64,000 bases of DNA from Terebella lapidaria (Eukaryota; Annelida; Polychaeta; Terebellida; Terebellidae). Position numbers and translations under genes: made by a program. The DNA is taken from the NCBI GenBank assembly GCA_949152475.1, contig OX424556.1, positions 61,648,451 to 61,712,450 of the forward strand, written 5' to 3'. The notes below the pieces were generated by a model. It worked only from the letters and a program-made list of their open reading frames with translations. It made no database searches and was not told where the DNA came from. Below, piece after piece: positions 12,101-25,157 of the stretch. Position 1 is the first letter of the stretch, and each line of letters opens with the position of its first letter.

Positions 12101-15093
12101 TTGGGACAAAGAAATGATCGTATGTCATTTGTAAGCAGTTGAGGGTTTCCAGGTAGATGTGGAAACACAAGTCATCTTGTATTTCCTGATGATTCCAGTT
12201 CGATGACAATTTGCGTAATATATAGACCAATTTTATCATCGTATATTGATAATTTTCAAAGAACATATGGCCCACAACCTATATTTAAAAATTGAAGTAT
12301 GGAGATCAAAGGATAAAGATGCTAACACCGTGATAAGAATAATATTGATAAGCGATCAATTTCGAACGGGCGGTGTGGATTTCGAACGGTTATTTTTCAT
12401 AGGCGATCAATTTCGAACGTTCAAAAAATATTTTATTCCTCCTGTATAACGTTTTCTATGGGTTCATATCGGTGTCATCATGGTCAGTTTTTGGTGATAC
12501 CACTGTAAGATTCCTTATGATGACACAGAACACGCGGAAATGAGAATTAGCATAATTGTGCAAAGATAACTAGACGTCAAGTCCTAAAGATGCCTTGGAG
12601 GCATTTCGGTGTTAGGACTAATTCGTAATATTTAAAACATGTTAGCCATGGGCTCTATGACACATCGTTTCCTAGATATGGATGAAAATGAAAAATGTCG
12701 ACTCAGCAAAAAAACATTTCAGGTCAAGGTCAAAGTTCATCTGTAATACCCCTTAGACATGTTTGTCTAGAGCCACGAGTCCGAAAACAACGTCCGTTTC
12801 GCTCTACAATGCACCGTTTCCGAGATATCAACGAAAACGAAAAATGCTGACTCAGCAAAAAACCTCAAGGTCAAGGTCAAAGTTCATCTATAATACCCCT
12901 TAGACATGTTTGTCTAGGTCGCCGAGTCTGAAAATGACGTCCGTTTCGCTCTACGACTCATCGTTTCTGAGATATGGACGAAAACGAAATATGCCGACTC
13001 GACAAAAAAATTTCGGGTCAAGGTCATAGTTCATCCATAATACCCTTTAGACATTTTTGTCTAGGGCGACGAATCCGAAAATAACGTCCGTTTCGCTCTA
13101 CGACGCACCGTTTCCGAGATATCGACGAAAACGAAAAATGCCGACTCGGCAAAAAAATTTAAGGTCAAGGTCAAAGTTCATCCATAATACCCCGAAGACA
13201 TGTTTGTCTACGGCGACGAGTCCGAAAATAACGTCCGTTTCGCTCTACGACGCACCGTTTCCGAGATAGCGACGAAATCGAAAAATGCCGACTCGGCAAA
13301 AAAATTTCGGGTCAAGGTCAAAGTTCATCAATAATACCCCTTAGACATGTTTGTCTAGGGCGACAATCCGAAAGTAACGTCCGTTTCGCTCTACGACGCA
13401 CCGTTTCCGAGATATCGACGAAAACGAAAAATGCCGACTCGGCAAAAAAATTTAAGGTCAAGGTCAAAGTTCATCCATAATACCAATTAGACATGTTTGT
13501 CTACGGCGCCGAGTCCGAAAATAACGTCCGTTTCGCTCTACGACGCACCGTTTCCGAGATATCGACGAAAACGAAAAATGCCGACTCGGCAAAAAATTTC
13601 GGGTCAAGGTCAAAGTTCATCCATAATACCCCTTAGACACATTTGTCTAGGGTGGCGAGTCTGAAAATAACGTCCGTTTCGCTCTTAGACGCACCGTTTC
13701 CGAGATATCGACGAAAACGAAAAATGCCGACTCGGCAATAAAATTTCGGGTCAAGGTCAAAGTTCATCAATAATACCCATTCGACATGTTTGTCTAGGGC
13801 GACGAGTCCGAAAATAATGTCCGTTTCGCTCTACGACGCACCGTTTCCGAGATATCGACGAAAACGAAAAATGCCGACTCGGCAAAAAAATTTCGGGTCA
13901 AGGTCAAAGTTCATCAATAATACCCCTTAGGCATGTTTGTCTAGGGCGACGAGTCCGGAAATAACGTCCGTTTCGCTCTACGACGCACTGTTTCTGAAAT
14001 ATCGACGAAAACGAAAAATGCCGACTCGGCAAAAAAATTTAAGGTCAAGGTCAAACAAAGTTCATCCATAATACCCCTTAGACATGTTCGTCTAGGGCGA
14101 CGAGTCCGAAAATAATGTCCGTTTCGCTCTACGACGCACCGTTTCCGAGATATCGACGAAAACGAAAAATGCCGACTCGGCAAAAAATTTTGGGTCAAGG
14201 TCAAAGTTCATCCATAATACCCCTTAGACATGTTTGTCTAGGGCGACAATCCGAAAGTAACGTCCGTTTCGCTCTACGACGCACCGTTTCCGAGATATCG
14301 ACGAAAACGAAAAATGCCGACTCGGCAATAAAATTTCGGGTCAAGGTCAAAGTTCATCAATAATACCCATTAGACATGTTTGTCTAGGGCAACGAGTCCG
14401 AAAATAACGTCCGTTTCGCTCTACGACGCACCGTTTCCGAGATATGCAGGATGCCTCCAGGATGACTCAGCAAAAAATTATGCGACCTCTAGGTCAAAGG
14501 TCGTTTGAGGTATCGATCCCAAAATCAATAGGGTTCTTCCCTGGTGATATATAAACCTCCGTGCAAATTCTGCAACTATTGCCTGTATATTTTTCGAGTT
14601 ATCGTCCGGAAACCAAGTTTCAAGATCAGCCTCGATTTCATCCTCACGGACCTCACGGACCTCGGAGGCGGATCAAAAAAAAAAATTCCCCTTAGAGATG
14701 TTTGTCTAGGGCGACGAGTCCGAAAATAACGTCCGTTTCGCTCTACGACGCACGGTTTCCGAGATATGCAGGAAGCCTCAAGGATGAACGAGCAAAAAAT
14801 TATTTTGACCTCTAGGTCAAAGGTTGTTTGACGGATCGATCCCAAAATCAATAGGGTTCTTCCCTGGTGGCATATGAACCTCCATGCAGAGTTCTGCAAC
14901 TATTGCGTAAATATTTTTCCAGTTATCGTCCGGAAACCAAGTCTCAAAATTAGCCTTGATTTCATCCTCACGGACATCGGATCCGGCTCAAAAAGAATAG
15001 GGTTCTTCCACACATCATTTCTGACTTGTGGTGAAAATTTGATGAGGATCCGTCAAGGCAATCTAAAGTTATCGTCCGGAAACCAAAATTGGG

Positions 15094-15125
<32 letters not shown>

Positions 15126-18100
15126 CTGCTAAAACCATAAAGGCATTTCTGCCGAAATGCCTTAATAAAGGCTATAAGCCTTGCACTACAAATGTATGGC
15201 AAAGGATATGCCAAGTGATGTTTGCACGGTTGAAGAGGGTTGACTGATATTCAGACAAAAGACTTAAGACACAAGAAGCCCGTTGAAAAAAATACCTGAG
15301 CAAAGGTATTTGTCAACCCCTAGAAATGTCAGATGTGTCTAAGAGACTGGTGGTTAAAGATGTACCACTGCCAATGGATGAAGATGGTGATGACTACGAC
15401 TTTGTGGGATCAGATGTGACATCATCGTCCATTCAAAGATATTTTTTAACAGTTTAATGTTCATTAGATATAGTATCACATTCAACGATAGAGCCTTCAT
15501 ATATATACTATCAGTGTTTATATGAAGGACCGAAATGAGCTGGCCCGCCACGCCGGGACACCATACACCATAGCCTATGTAACTTTTGGGGATGTTGACC
15601 TGTATGTGCATATACATGTATATTATTCATGCATATACAGTTACATTTCACTACTACGGGATAGTGATTCAATGCTTGCGGATATCGATTATGATAATGC
15701 TTTATTCACAAAGGCCAACGGGCCCATATATATGCGTAGAAACATACAATATATCGTGGTTTGAGACAAATAAAATACAGCGTACATCACAAGTAATGGT
15801 ATTTATCACGAGTAATTTCAGCGTTATATATAAAGGCAGCTAAACTTCTGATACATTCATCTTTCTTGTGTGACATGCTAAATTGAAAGCATGCTACTGT
15901 GCTACAGTTTGGTACAATGAATTTGTTTAAGTATTTCTGACTTAAAGTATACATGTAGTGGGCAAATTAGGACAAAATGACATTCATCTTCTATTAAATT
16001 GATATTATTTACTGATTTACAATACTGGCAAAAGCGTGCATTTTGTTTTGTTTTGTTGTGCCTGTTCTTCTCTATACCAAGTTTATGATTTGAACATCGA
16101 AATCTGGCCACAGATATTATGTGTTTCCAATTACAAATTAATGAACAAATACTTTTCTAGAGTCAGTTCTGTTTTGTAATTTCGGTAGTAGTTTGACTTT
16201 TTACTGACAATTTTGGATGCCAATTTTGTGTGCAAAATCTGTTACCCTCTGCCGAAATGTATTCACAAATAGTTCTGTATTCTTTATAAATACCACACAT
16301 CCCCAAACTCGTGAGACAACATCATGCGAACATCAGTTACCCAGATTTTACATCCGTTTTCCTCGTAAACTTTCAATATATTATACATTGCATTTTTTGT
16401 CCTTTTCACATCTCCATTTTGGACAATACTGAGCCAGAATTTGATACATTTCACATTGTATATGTATACCGATTATGCGTTTTCCAGACATATTTTATAC
16501 CCACCCGTACTACTAGACTAAGCACCTCATGTACTTGGAGAGGAGAGGGAGAAGGGGAGGTGGCTAGATGCTCAACATGCGTTTAATCAAGTTTACAGTG
16601 TCATGTACAGTGTATGTAGATAATCCTTTCATTGCTAAACACCAAATAGAATTTTGGCTTGTCATAGGCTTATCCGAGAGATAAAAAGTAATGAAAAGTA
16701 ATAATGACTAACCTACTAATATTTGTAACCCCCCACCCCCCACCCCCCACCCAAGAAACAGAAATCAGCAGAAATCACAACACATACACAATTTTCACGG
16801 TGAAATAGTTCAGCAGAGCTATCAACAAACCGTTCGAAATTACTCGCATGAGCGTTCGAAATTATCCGCCTGTCATTTATGAGCGTTCGAAATTGACCAC
16901 ATTTAAATTTTCTATTCTACTTGATTCGGGCAGGTTTTGAAGAATATGCATCAATCAAACAGCATTACATGATTCACTTTAGCTATGTCTAGGTACACGT
17001 TTAATTTAACGGACTCATCAAACATTTGCACACACTAATAACCATATTACACATTAATGACATGTGTACTGTTCTCGCCATTCAAAAATAAACTAGACAC
17101 TTCCGGTCGCCTACGACCGCTTGGGTGTATCCCCCGTAGCCCTATCATCTCTGTTGCCCCAAATATATCACTGTCAAGTGTGAAAAACTAGAGCAAGGGC
17201 TAAAAAAGATTACCAGAGAAATGGTAAATCTCAAATCACAACTGTTTTCTTTTCCCCACCAAAATTGCTGCACTGATTTTCCGAGGTTATTGAAGGTCGA
17301 ATTCAAAATCACCTCTGAAATCTCTTTATATGAATTTCCATTCGACATGTTTGATAAAATAACGAAAACACAGATAGATCAATCTTTTCACCTATTTATA
17401 TTTCAACTCAGAATATTTTACAAACTTGGTTCCAAGTTGAAATTCAAAGTAAAATTTGACCAAAAATGCATTTCAAGATGACAAAATTGGAGCTAGATTG
17501 AACTTCTCACCATAAGTTATATTTCGATTCATAATACATGTATGTGCCAAACATGGTTTCAAGTTGAAATTCAAAGTAAAAGTTAATCAAAACTGCATTT
17601 CAAGATGACAAAATTGGAGCCAGATCAAACTTTTCATCATGAGAAATATTTTAACTCATAATACCTGCCCAACTTGATTTCAAGTTGAAATTCAAATTAA
17701 AGTTGACCAAAACTGCATTTCAAGAAGACGAAATTGGAGCCAGATCAAACTTTTCGCCATGAGTTATATTTCAACTCATAATATGTGCCAAACTTGGTAT
17801 CAAGTTGAAATTCAATGTAAAAGTTGACCAAAACTGCATTTCAAGATGACGAAATTGGAACCAGATAGAACTTTTCGTCATAAGTTATATTTTAAGTCAT
17901 AATATGTGCCAAACTTGGTTTCAAGTTGAAATTCAAGCTAAAAGTTTACCAAAACTGCATTACAAGATGAAGAAATTGGAGCCAGATCGAACTTTTCATC
18001 ATAAGTTATATTTTAACTCATAATATGTGCCAAACTTGGTTTCAAGTTGAAATTCGAACTAAAAATTGACCAAAACTGCATTTCAAGATGACGAAAATGG

Positions 18101-21100
18101 AGCCAGATTGAACTTATCACCATAAGTTATATTTCGACTTATAATATGTGCCAAACATGCTTTCAAGTTGAAATTCAAAGTAAAAGTTGATCAAAACTGC
18201 ATTTCAAGATGACGAAATTGGAGCCAAATCGAATTTTTCACCATAAGTTATAATTTAACTCATAATTTGTGCCAAACATGGTCTCAAGTTGAAATTCAAA
18301 GTAAAAGTTGATCAATGTTTTCATAAAAAGCTATTGTGATCAATAATAGACTTAACTAGCAAAAAAATAATGTTAACTTATTTGGTCACAGCCATAAAAA
18401 TCTGGACAAAGCCTTCACCTTGTTGAGCCCAATAATAACTAGACGCTTCCGGTCGCCTACGACCGCTTGGGTGTATCCCCCGTAGCACTATCATTCCTCA
18501 TGCCCCAAATATATTACTAATAAGTGTGAAAAACTAGAACAATTAAGGGATAGAGATTACCAGAGAAATGTAAAATCTTAGGCCACAACTGTTTTTTTTC
18601 CCACCAAAATTGCTAAATTAATCTTTCAAGGTTATTGAAGGGTGAATTCAAGATCACCATTGAAACCACTGCATATGAATGTCCATTTCGACATGTTCGA
18701 TAACATAAACGAAATCACAGCCAGATCAAACTTTTCACCTGAAGTTATATTTCAACTCAGGATTTTTGACATACTTGCTCAATTTTTTGGTTGAAAAATT
18801 GACCAAAACTGCATTTCAAGATCACGAAATTGGAGCCAGATCGAACTTTTCACCATAAGTTATATATCAACTCATAATATGTGACAAACTTGTTTCCAAG
18901 TTGAAATTCAAAGTAAAACTTGACCAAAACTGCATTTCAAGATGACAAAATTGGAGACAGATCGAACTTTTCGCCATAAGTTATATTTTAACTCATAATA
19001 TGTGCCAGACTTGGTTTCAAGCTGAAATTCAAAGTAAAAGCTTACCAAAACTGCATTTCAAGATGATGAAATTCGAGCCAGATCAATGTTTTAGTAAAAA
19101 AAATGTTAACTTATCCAGTTACACCCAGATATCTCTACTGGACAAAACCTTTACCTTGTTGAGCTCAATAATAAATGTTTCTCGTCTTAACTATTATTAT
19201 TGAGGTCAATGATAAAGTCAACTAGCAAAAATAATTTTAACTTAATTTGGTTACAGCCATAAAATCTCTACTGGACAGAACCTTGACCTTGTTGAGCCCA
19301 ATAATAAATATTTCTTGTCTTAACTATTTTTATTGTGGTCGATAATAGACTTAACTAGTAATAATAACGTTAACTTATTCGGTTACACTCATGAAATCTG
19401 TACTGGACAAAACCTTCACCTTGTTGAGCTCAATAATAAATGTTTCTCATCTTAACTATTTTAATTGTGGTCAATAATAGACTTAACTAGTAAAATTAAG
19501 GTTAACTTATTCGATAATATCGATCTGTTTTCACTAAAAACATCAGTCCTCTATTCTGAACAAGAATCCAGTGCTATTTGTTTTCATAGTACAGGGTATT
19601 GGATTGATCACAGATGTTCAAGTAGGTATTTTAACGGTCGTAATAAGTTAGTTCGTTAACTAATTAATATTTATTCGATCATTCTGAAAAACGATAGGTT
19701 TCGTGTGAGGGTCTTTCTCTCCGAGTCTGTGCGATTTCATCATCATTCATTGAAAACTCCCACTCGTAGAGCGTTCACAAGCCATGTGTGTTAGACAGGC
19801 TAATTTGAGCACAAAATGTGTCGCCAATCGGCCAATTTGGTTGCTATGGCAACCAAAATCGATTGGTGTCGGGATCTTACCATAAGATGTGTCTGTATAA
19901 AAAATTATTAGAATCGGTTAAGATTTGCAACCTGTAGCGCGTTCACAAGAAAGTGTCTGCGGACGCGGACGCGGCGGCGGCGGCAAGACGAAGACAAATC
20001 CATAGTATCCGCCGAACTTCGTTCGGGGGATACAAATATTTCTTTTCTTAACTATTTTCATTGTGGTCAATAATAGACTTAACATGTAAAAATAAAGTTA
20101 ACTTATTCGGTTACACCCAGAAATTTCTACCGGACAAAACCTTAACCTTGTTGAGCTCAATAATAATTATTGTTTCTCATCTTAACTATTTTTATTGAGG
20201 TCAATAATAGACTTAACTAGCAAAACTTTTTTTAACTTATTTGGTTACAGACATAAAATGTCTACTGGACAGAATCTTTACCTTGTTGAGCCCAATAATA
20301 AATATTTCTTGTCTTAACTATTTTTATTGTGGTCAATAATAGACTAAACTAGTAAAAACTAGACATAAAAGCCTATAGGCTTTGTGGCATCCCCCAATTT
20401 GTTATTATTTCAAATGGTCATACTGGACTGAGAAAAAAGGATACATAGGCCATTGTATGTGGGTAAGAGTGAGAGCTCATCAGACAGTTTCTTACCAGAA
20501 CTTATCATCTTGACAACTTGGCCCACCAGACATTTGCCACCCAAAATGAATGGACAATTACCCAGCCAATATTCAGAGTACTACCCAGCCAATATTCAGA
20601 ATACTAGTATATTTAATCAGGATGTTCGTGATATTTTCAGGTGCTCCTGTCAAATGTAAAATGATACGTGACTAAAAGAATGCTGTGTCATCTTGGCCAA
20701 TTTTGTGATTTCAAAACTTGTACAATACAGCGGAATTTTCGCATTCACATTATAACCAAAGCCAAACATTTCCCAGCTAACCAAAACAATGATGATTTGG
20801 TCATTGCATGTGAAATAGAGTTGGATAACAAAACATTCAAACAATACATGTTTGTACAATATAAATGCAGACAGGGCAAATCATCCCCCAAGCATGTTGT
20901 GTCATGTGTGTGGCTCATTAACCAACTATTGTATTCTGTGGGGTGGAACTTCATTCTTTTACCATGTACACACACTAGTAAACCAGGCTTTGGAGGGGGG
21001 AGTGAGGGATTATGCATGGATATGAGCCTGGGGTCAAGTTGGACATGCTAGCTGTATCACTTGTCAGGCATGACTGAGCAGGGCTGGCTAAGAGGGGGGA

Positions 21101-24100
21101 GTGAGGGATTATGCATGGATATGAGCCTGGGGTCAAGTTGGACATGCTAGCTGTATCACTTGTCAGGCATGACTGAGCAGGGCTGGCTAAGAGGGCGGAG
21201 CCTATCTTGCTGTGCTGGACAGACTGGCTGCTCTTGTAAGGCTAACTGAGCAGGGCTGGCTGAGAGGGGCGGAGCCTATCGCTGTGCTGGACAGAGTGGC
21301 TGATCTTGTAAGACATTACTGAGCAGGGCTCTCATATACTGCACTAGCTGAGAGGGCAGAGCCTAGCCTCATGCTGGACATGCAGGCTGCAGTCAGTGAA
21401 TACAGTAGCATGGCTCAGTTACAGTATTACATCTGCATGGGGGCAGGCAAGGGAAAAATTCCAAGACATTGACAGGAATCGCCCGATTTTTTTTTCCAAA
21501 ATGGCCGCTGGCGGCCATCTTGGATTTCAGATCTCGACGAAAAACAATAGGGGTTAGGAGCAAAGTATTTCGGATGAGCTGTGAAAATTTCAGAAAGATA
21601 GATCAAGGCGTTCAAGAGTTATGATCCGGAAACCAAACGGCGGAAGAAAAAAAAAAAAACAAAAAAAAAAAGAAGAAAAAAAAAAAAAAAAAAACAGACA
21701 AAAACATAAGGCCTCCCGATTTTCAATCGGGATGTCTAATAATGTTAACTTATTCAGTACACCCATGAAATCTGTACTGGACATACTTTCACCTTGTTGA
21801 GCTTAATAATAAATATTTCTCATCTTAACTATTTTTATTGTGGTCAATGATAGATTTAACTATTTTTATTGTGGTCAATAATAGACTTAACTAGTGAAAA
21901 TAATAGTGAAAACTAGACGTCAAGGCCTAAAAATGCCTTGGAGGCATTTCGGTGTGATGAATAATTTATAATACTAGATATCGACGAAAATGAAAAATGT
22001 CGACAAATTTCGGGTCAAGGTCAAAGTTAATCCATAATACCCCTTAGACATGTTTGTCTAGGGCGACGAGTCCGAAAGTAACGTCCGTTTCGCTCTACGA
22101 CGCACCGTTTCCGAGATATCGACGAAAACGAAAAATGCCGACTCGGCAAAAAAATTTCGGGTCAAGGTCAAAGTTCATCCATAATACCCCTTAGACATGT
22201 TTGTCTAGTGCGACGAGTCCGAAAATAACGTCCGTTTCGCTCTACGACGCACCGTTTCCGAGATATCGACGAAAACGAAAAATGCCGACTCGGCAAAAAA
22301 ATTTCGGGTCAAGGTCAAAGTTCATCCATAATACCCCTTAGACATGTTTGTCTAGTGCGACGAGCCCGAAAATAACGTCCGTTTCGCTCTACGACGCACC
22401 GTTTCCGAGATAACGACGAAAACGAAAAATGCCAACTCGGCAAAAAAATTTCGGGTCAAGGTCAAAGTTCATCAATAATACCCCTTAGACATGTTTGTCT
22501 AGTGCGACGAGTCCGAAAATAACGTCCGTTTCGCTCTACGACGCACCGTTTCCGAGATATCGACGAAAACGAAAAATGCCGACTCGGCAAAAAAATTTCG
22601 GGTCAAGGTCAAAGTTCATCCATAATACCCCTTAGACATGTTTGTCTAGTGCGACGAGTCCGAAAATAACGTCCGTTTCGCTCTACGACGCACCGTTTCC
22701 GAGATAACGACGAAAACGAAAAATGCCGACTCGGCAAAAAAATTTTGGGTCAAGGTCAAAGTTCATCAATAATACCCCTTAGACATGTTTGTCTAGTGCG
22801 ACGAGTCCGAAAATAACGTCCGTTTCGCTCTACGACGCACCGTTTCCGAGATATCGACGAAAACGAACGAGTCCGAAAATAACGTCCGTTTCGCTCTACG
22901 ACGCACCGTTTCCGAGATATCGACGAAAACGAAAAATGCCGACTCGGCAAAAAAATTTCGGGTCAAGGTCAAAGTTCATCCATAATACCCCTTAGACATG
23001 TTTGTCTAGTGCGACGAGTCCGAAAATAACGTCCGTTTCGCTCTACGACGCACCGTTTCCGAGATATCGACGAAAACGAAAAATGCCGACTCGGCAAAAA
23101 AATTTCGGGTCAAGGTCAAAGTTCATCCATAATTCCCCTTAGACATGTTTGTCTAGTGCGACGAGTCCGAAAATAACGTCCGTTTCGCTCTACGACGCAC
23201 CGTTTCCGAGATATCGACGAAAACGAAAAATGCCGACTCGGCAAAAAAATTTCGGGTCAAGGTCAAAGTTCATCAATAATTCCCCGTAGACATGTTTGTC
23301 TACTGCGACGAGTCCGAAAATAACGTCCGTTTCGCTCTACGACGCACCGTTTCCGAGATATCGACGAAAACGAAAAATGGCGACTCGGCAAAAAAATTTC
23401 GGGTCAAGGTCAAAGTTCATCCATAATACCCCTTAGACATGTTTGTCTAGTGCGACGAGTCCGAAAATAACGTCCGTTTCGCTCTACGACGCACCGTTTC
23501 CGAGATATCGACGAAAACGAAAAATGCCGACTCGGCAAAAAAATTTCGGGTCAAGGTCAAAGTTCATCCATAATACCCCTTAGACATGTTTGTCTAGTGC
23601 GACGAGTCCGAAAATAACGTCCGTTTCGCTCTACGACGCACCGTTTCCGAGATATGCAGGATGAATCAAGGATGACTCAGCAAAAAATTATTTCGACCTC
23701 TAGGTCAAAGGTCGTTTGAGGTATCGATCCCAAAATCAATAGGGTTCTTCCCTGGTGATATATAAACCTCCGTGCAAAATTCTGCAACTATTGCCTGAAT
23801 ATTTTTTGAGTTATCGTCCGGAAACCAAGTTCCTCGATTTCATCCTCACGGACCTCACGGACCTCGGAGCCGGATCAAAAAAAAAAGTACACCCTAGAGA
23901 TGTTTGTCTAGGGCGACGAGTCCGAAAATAACGTCCGTTTCGCTCTATGACGCACGGTTTCCGAGATATGCAGGAAGCCTCAAGGATGAATCAGCAAAAA
24001 ATTATTTTGACCTCTAGGTCAAAGGTCGTTTGACGGATCGATCCCAAAATCAATAGGGTTCTTCCCTGGTGGCATATGAACCTCCATGCAGAGTTCTGCA

Positions 24101-24312
24101 ACTATTGCATAAATATTTTTCCAGTTATCGTCCGGAAACCAAGTCTTAAAATTAGCCTTGATTTCATCCTCACGGACCTCACGGACCTCCGATCCGGCTC
24201 AAAAAGAATAGGGTTCTTCCTCATATCATTTCTGACTTGCGGTGAAAATTTGACAAGGATCCGTCAAGGCAATCTAAAGTTATCGTCCGGAAACCAAAAG
24301 TGGCGGAAGAAG

Positions 24313-24343
<31 letters not shown>

Positions 24344-25123
24344 CTGCTAAAACCATAAAGGCATTTCTGCCGAAATGCCTTAATAACTTATTCGGTTACA
24401 CCAATGAAATTTGTACTGGACAAAACATTTACCTTGTTGAGGTTAATAATAAATATTCCTTGTCTTAACTATTTTTATTGTGGTCAATAATAGACTTAAC
24501 TATTAAAAATAATGTTAACTTATTCAGTTACACCCATGAAATCTGTACTGGACAAAACCTTTACCTTGTTGAGCTTAATAATAAATGTTTCTCGTCTTAA
24601 CTATTTTTATTGTGGACAATAATAGACTTAACTAGTAAAACTAATGTTAACTTATTCAGTAATATTGTCCTGTTTTCACTGAAAACTTCAGTTCTCCATT
24701 CTGAACAAGAAACCAGTGTCATTACCTTCCGTTGTACAGGCTATTGGAATGATCGTACATGTCAAAATGGATATTTCAAAATTCTGTAATAAGTTAGGCT
24801 GTTAACATATTAATATTTATATGATCATTCTAAAAAACGATTGGTTTCGTGTGACAGCCCTTCCCAACAACACTTCCAAATATTATCGAGATTCGTCAAA
24901 AATTGCCATCTGTAGAGCGTTCACAAGCCATGTGTCTCAAACAGGCTGTTTTCAATGCAAAATGTGTCCCCAAACGACCAATTCAGTTGCCACGGCAACC
25001 AAAATCGATTGGTGTCGGGATCTTACCATAATATATGTGCCTGCAAAAAATAATGGTGATCGGGTGAGAATTGCGGCCTGTAGCGCGTTCACAAGAAAAT
25101 CTCTGCAGACGCGGACGCGGACA

Positions 25124-25157
<34 letters not shown>

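Larger units (their letters stand above)
15166..17091. other. Interior of element G
   Basis: AT-rich sequence belonging to G between A1 and C1. It holds a LINE-type reverse-transcriptase C-terminal fragment (15900-16150), a C6A tract (16729-16752) and three ttcgaaatt motifs (16830-16895). Confidence 0.5.
18340..24660 (+). repeat. 132-bp satellite of C1, split by three insertions
   Basis: Units read caataatagacttaactag, ttaacttattcggttacacc, actggacaaaacc and ttaccttgttgagc. The array is present at 18340-18437, 20036-20357, 21740-21911 and 24384-24660, and in C2 at about 19090-19520. The same satellite occurs uninterrupted at 36720-37320 and 38820-39690, where the period is 132 bp. Confidence 0.8.

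Noticed and set aside
12700-14440. CRISPR-like regular repeats
   Set aside because: The units are contiguous 147-bp tandem monomers with no unique spacers, in animal DNA. The same holds for the 19-, 24-, 33-, 121-, 132- and 169-bp arrays.
17145-17481. Conserved open frames repeated at 37748-38084
   Set aside because: Both pairs lie at the 5' ends of C1 and C3. Conservation reflects recent duplication of the element, and frames on both strands are equally kept.
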